The translations under genes were made by a program, and so were the position numbers. 7,491 nucleotides of DNA from Methyloceanibacter sp049590335 (GTDB taxonomy: Bacteria > Pseudomonadota > Alphaproteobacteria > Rhizobiales > Methyloligellaceae): the NCBI RefSeq assembly GCF_049590335.1, contig NZ_JBAWCQ010000095.1, forward strand, positions 1-7,491, read 5' to 3'. A model generated the notes under the pieces. It saw only the letters and a program-made list of their open reading frames with translations. It was not told where the DNA came from and searched no databases. How positions within the stretch are numbered: the stretch's first letter is position 1; each line of letters begins with the position of its first letter. Of this stretch, positions 5,994-7,491 are shown in pieces.

Positions 5994-6071
5994 TCGAGAT
6001 CCCTCCAGCTGAACACCACAACGACCCACAAATGATGCGGGCATGCGGGTTGCCAATACACTTCCCGCAGC

Positions 6072-6090
6072 GTCTGCTATAATACCAGAC
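6072..6090. promoter_or_regulatory. Consensus -10 box inside an inverted repeat
   Basis: A perfect TATAAT (6078-6083, plus strand) sits in the centre of a 5-bp inverted repeat, GTCTG (6072-6076) and CAGAC (6086-6090). A matching -35 at 17-18 bp is weak; TTGCCA at 6050-6055 is 22 bp away, longer than normal. It points at the beta-barrel remnant. On the opposite strand the same centre reads TATTAT and could serve the DUF3302 gene. It may be an operator-covered promoter, but this is a pattern reading only. Confidence 0.35.
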
Positions 6091-6112
6091 TAGTGGGGAT
6101 GATGCGGCGAGT

Positions 6113-6442
6113 TTGACCGCCCCGCTCGCCAGCAATGTTTGGTCCTTCGCGGGCGAAAGCGACCGCGCAGACATCAACCAGTTCCTGCTGCAGTACTTCA
6201 TCAACTACAACTTTGGTGAGACGGGCTGGTATCTCGTCTCCGAGCCGATAATGACGGCAGATTGGATGCGCGACGATGGCGACCGGTGGGTCCTGCCTAT
6301 CGGCGGTGGTGTTGGGCGCGTCTTCGATGTGGGCGCGCAGCCCGTGAACACGTCGCTGCAAGCCTATGACAATGTTATCAACACGGAAGGCGGTGCTGAT
6401 TGGCAGCTGCGTTTCCAAGTGCAGCTGCTGTTCCCGCAATAA
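6113..6442 (+). pseudogene. 3' remnant of an outer-membrane beta-barrel (PF13557 / neuromedin-U-type 'transporter') gene
   Basis: The 109 residues correspond to the C-terminal third of a beta-barrel family that I recognise from alternating strands such as 'NVWSFAGESDRADINQFLLQYFINYNFGETGWYLVSEPIMTADW'. Next come 'RWVLPIGGGVGRVFDVGAQPVN' and the final 'LRFQVQLLFPQ', a typical barrel end. Full members are about 250-300 residues with a signal peptide. Here the open frame begins only at 6083, right after a TAA, and the first family-like residues are at about 6137. There is no signal peptide, and the TTG at 6113 has no good ribosome binding site. The N-terminal two thirds are therefore gone and the product is very unlikely to form a barrel. 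When intact it may have been an outer-membrane partner for the neighbouring HlyD/DUF3302 pair (inference). The 77 bp after it contain no gene or clear terminator. Confidence 0.7.
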
Positions 6443-6519
6443 GGCGCGATGCCCCGATCTTACGTTGATCCCGAAGTCTGAACGCCTCGGTCGTGCGTTT
6501 TGAGTGCGCTCCCCATCTG

Positions 6520-6786
6520 TCACTTCAAAGTGAGCATGAGATAGGTTCGTTCAACGTTAGTGCTGTGATCGTGGGTGACGCTGTCGATCCAGACGACGTC
6601 CCCGACGTCGTACTCTTTGGTGAACTCTTTTCCATCTTCACTGTAAGTCATCGTCACCGGGCTCAGCACGATTGCCATTTGATTTCCCGGGTGAGTGTGC
6701 TCTCCAACCCAACCCGCAGGCGTCGTAACTTTCGTCACGTTCACCGCATCGTTGTTCAGTACGGTTTCCAGCTTCACGTCTGACAC
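6520..6786 (-). CDS. Small single-domain cupin protein
   Basis: The 88-residue protein starting at GTG 6786 reads MSDVKLETVLNND. It has a small cupin barrel: motif 1 is 'GWVGEHTHPGNQMAIV' (25-40), with metal-ligand candidates His30 and His32 but Gln36 where a Glu is common. Motif 2 is 'GDVVWIDSVTHDHSTN' (62-77), with His72 and/or His74. A metal-binding or ligand-sensing role is possible; no substrate can be assigned. The frame is also open to a TTG at 6801, but that TTG overlaps the Shine-Dalgarno AGGAGA (6793-6798) that is well placed for the GTG, so I chose the GTG. It lies 103 bp downstream of the MarC-family gene on the same strand and may be co-transcribed with it. It converges on the beta-barrel remnant. 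Confidence 0.8.
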   Translation of the reverse strand: MSDVKLETVLNNDAVNVTKVTTPAGWVGEHTHPGNQMAIVLSPVTMTYSEDGKEFTKEYDVGDVVWIDSVTHDHSTNVERTYLMLTLK

Positions 6787-6789
6787 AGC

Positions 6790-6842
6790 TTGTCTCCTCA
6801 AGGGTTGAATAGTTTGTCTCCTCAGCGTCGAAGAGACGACGC
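6790..6842 (-). repeat. Duplicated Shine-Dalgarno segment and stem-loop upstream of the cupin gene
   Basis: TTGTCTCCTCA occurs at 6790-6800 and again at 6814-6824 (24-bp period); on the minus strand this is TGAGGAGACAA twice. Only the copy nearer the gene is followed by a start codon. Just upstream, GCGTCG (6825-6830) and CGACGC (6837-6842) form a perfect 6-bp stem with a 6-nt loop. No start codon follows the far copy at suitable spacing. Confidence 0.5.
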
Positions 6843-6889
6843 AGTCCGCGCCGGTTCCTTCGACTTGGCTCGGCCGTCATTTCAGATCG

Positions 6890-7491
6890 TCATGAGCTGC
6901 TGCTGATTACGCCCCAGTTCTCCAAGGCATGCACAAAGACATGAACGGCGAGCCCTGCTTGCAGTACCGCAAAAATCCAGCCTAAGAGCTTGAAGCTCAC
7001 AACGCCCACCAGCTCGACGATGCGTTTGGCAAACAGCATTCCAACGAGGTTTAGGCCCATGATCACAAAGAGCAAAATGATGACCGTCTTAGCTAGCTCC
7101 GCATTGTCCCCCGCCAGCCCCATTGCCATGAGTATGGCCATCGCGCCCCAAGGCGTAATTATGACTGGAATCGCAACGGGAGAGAGAGCCGGATACTTCG
7201 TCGGCGCATCCGGAGACGGCGCGGTCGTATCGTTGGCCAGAATTTGATATGCCGACATGAACAGCAAAATGCCAGTGGCGATCCGAAGGTCGTCGGTGGT
7301 GACGCGCCAACTCGCCTGGACAACAGGCATTATCAAGGCAATTACCAATGAGATTGCCAAAGCGAGGAGCGTGCCCTTGAAGGCAAGTGCCCGTGCGTCG
7401 GCGGCCTCCATGTCTTTCGCTTGAGCATAGAAACCAGGGATGGCCTTTATGGGACCGAGCGTGACCATGAAAATTGTGAATACAAATGCGA
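6890..7491 (-). CDS. MarC family (UPF0056) integral membrane protein, 5' end outside window
   Basis: The frame is open to the right edge; 199 residues are visible, beginning AFVFTIFMVTLGPIKAIPGF, which matches the first transmembrane segment of MarC-family proteins with its Pro/Gly-rich 'xxPxxAIPxF' motif. The Met at 7468 lies inside that segment, so it is not the true start. Further hydrophobic segments follow: GTLLALAISLVIALIMPVV, IATGILLFMSAYQILAN, the second conserved half 'LSPVAIPVIITPWGAMAILMAMGL', AKTVIILLFVIMGLNLVGML and LLGWIFAVLQAGLAVHVFVHAL. That makes six in total, as expected. The protein ends in VISSSS. The family's transport substrate is unknown; the old link of E. coli MarC to antibiotic resistance has not held up. 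A cupin gene follows on the same strand. Confidence 0.85.
   Translation of the reverse strand, partial: AFVFTIFMVTLGPIKAIPGFYAQAKDMEAADARALAFKGTLLALAISLVIALIMPVVQASWRVTTDDLRIATGILLFMSAYQILANDTTAPSPDAPTKYPALSPVAIPVIITPWGAMAILMAMGLAGDNAELAKTVIILLFVIMGLNLVGMLFAKRIVELVGVVSFKLLGWIFAVLQAGLAVHVFVHALENWGVISSSS

Noticed and set aside
6034..6050. Tandem ATGCGGGC/ATGCGGGT direct repeat
   Set aside because: Only two imperfect 8-bp copies; too short and too common in GC-rich DNA to call a functional repeat.
5994..6056. N-terminal extension of the DUF3302 protein to 6056
   Set aside because: GGAGGG is placed for the ATG at 5993, and the family domain starts directly there.
6077..6523. Minus-strand open frame (148 codons) opposite the beta-barrel remnant
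   Set aside because: The plus strand carries the recognisable family sequence; the antisense frame has no motif or ribosome binding site.
6520..6533. Inverted repeat TCACTT/AAGTGA at the cupin stop codon
   Set aside because: The centre is only 2 bp and the arms are coding; there is no T-run, so a terminator is not supported.

Overview
This window looks like chromosomal DNA from a GC-rich alphaproteobacterium, probably of the order Hyphomicrobiales. That placement rests on a FabI of the alphaproteobacterial type (RSIAWG after the Gly motif), an RT0821/Lpp0805-type surface protein, a DUF1499 membrane protein and TTG/GTG starts. I inferred it from protein features; no search was run.

Left part (1-2627). 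The window opens inside the 3' end of a small exported CHAP/NlpC-like protein (+). This gene converges on fabI (-) across a 7-bp GC hairpin. Upstream of fabI on the same strand are a 62-codon gene and an RT0821/Lpp0805-type exported protein. Together they form a probable minus-strand unit: surface protein, small protein, fabI. pdxH diverges from it (+). The leaders of fabI and pdxH both contain competing inverted repeats and are the most interesting non-coding parts of the window.

Middle part (2628-4743). A DUF1499 membrane protein (+, TTG start) has an Arg/Lys-rich tail. Its end overlaps the end of a convergent LACTB2/glyoxalase-II-like metallo-hydrolase gene (-) by 56 bp. The 236 bp upstream of the hydrolase contain no gene but hold three palindromes.

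Right part (4744-7491). A translationally coupled pair (-) encodes a DUF3302 protein (YiaW-like) and a HlyD-type membrane fusion protein (YiaV-like). Beside it lies the 3' remnant of an outer-membrane beta-barrel gene (+) whose N-terminal part is missing. Then come a small cupin (-) and a MarC-family membrane protein (-) that runs off the right edge. This part looks more accessory than the fabI/pdxH part.

I see no CRISPR array, tRNA, rRNA, insertion sequence or phage gene. The protein-coding content belongs to known families. The best candidates for something undescribed are the fabI leader and, less strongly, the HlyD/DUF3302 neighbourhood.
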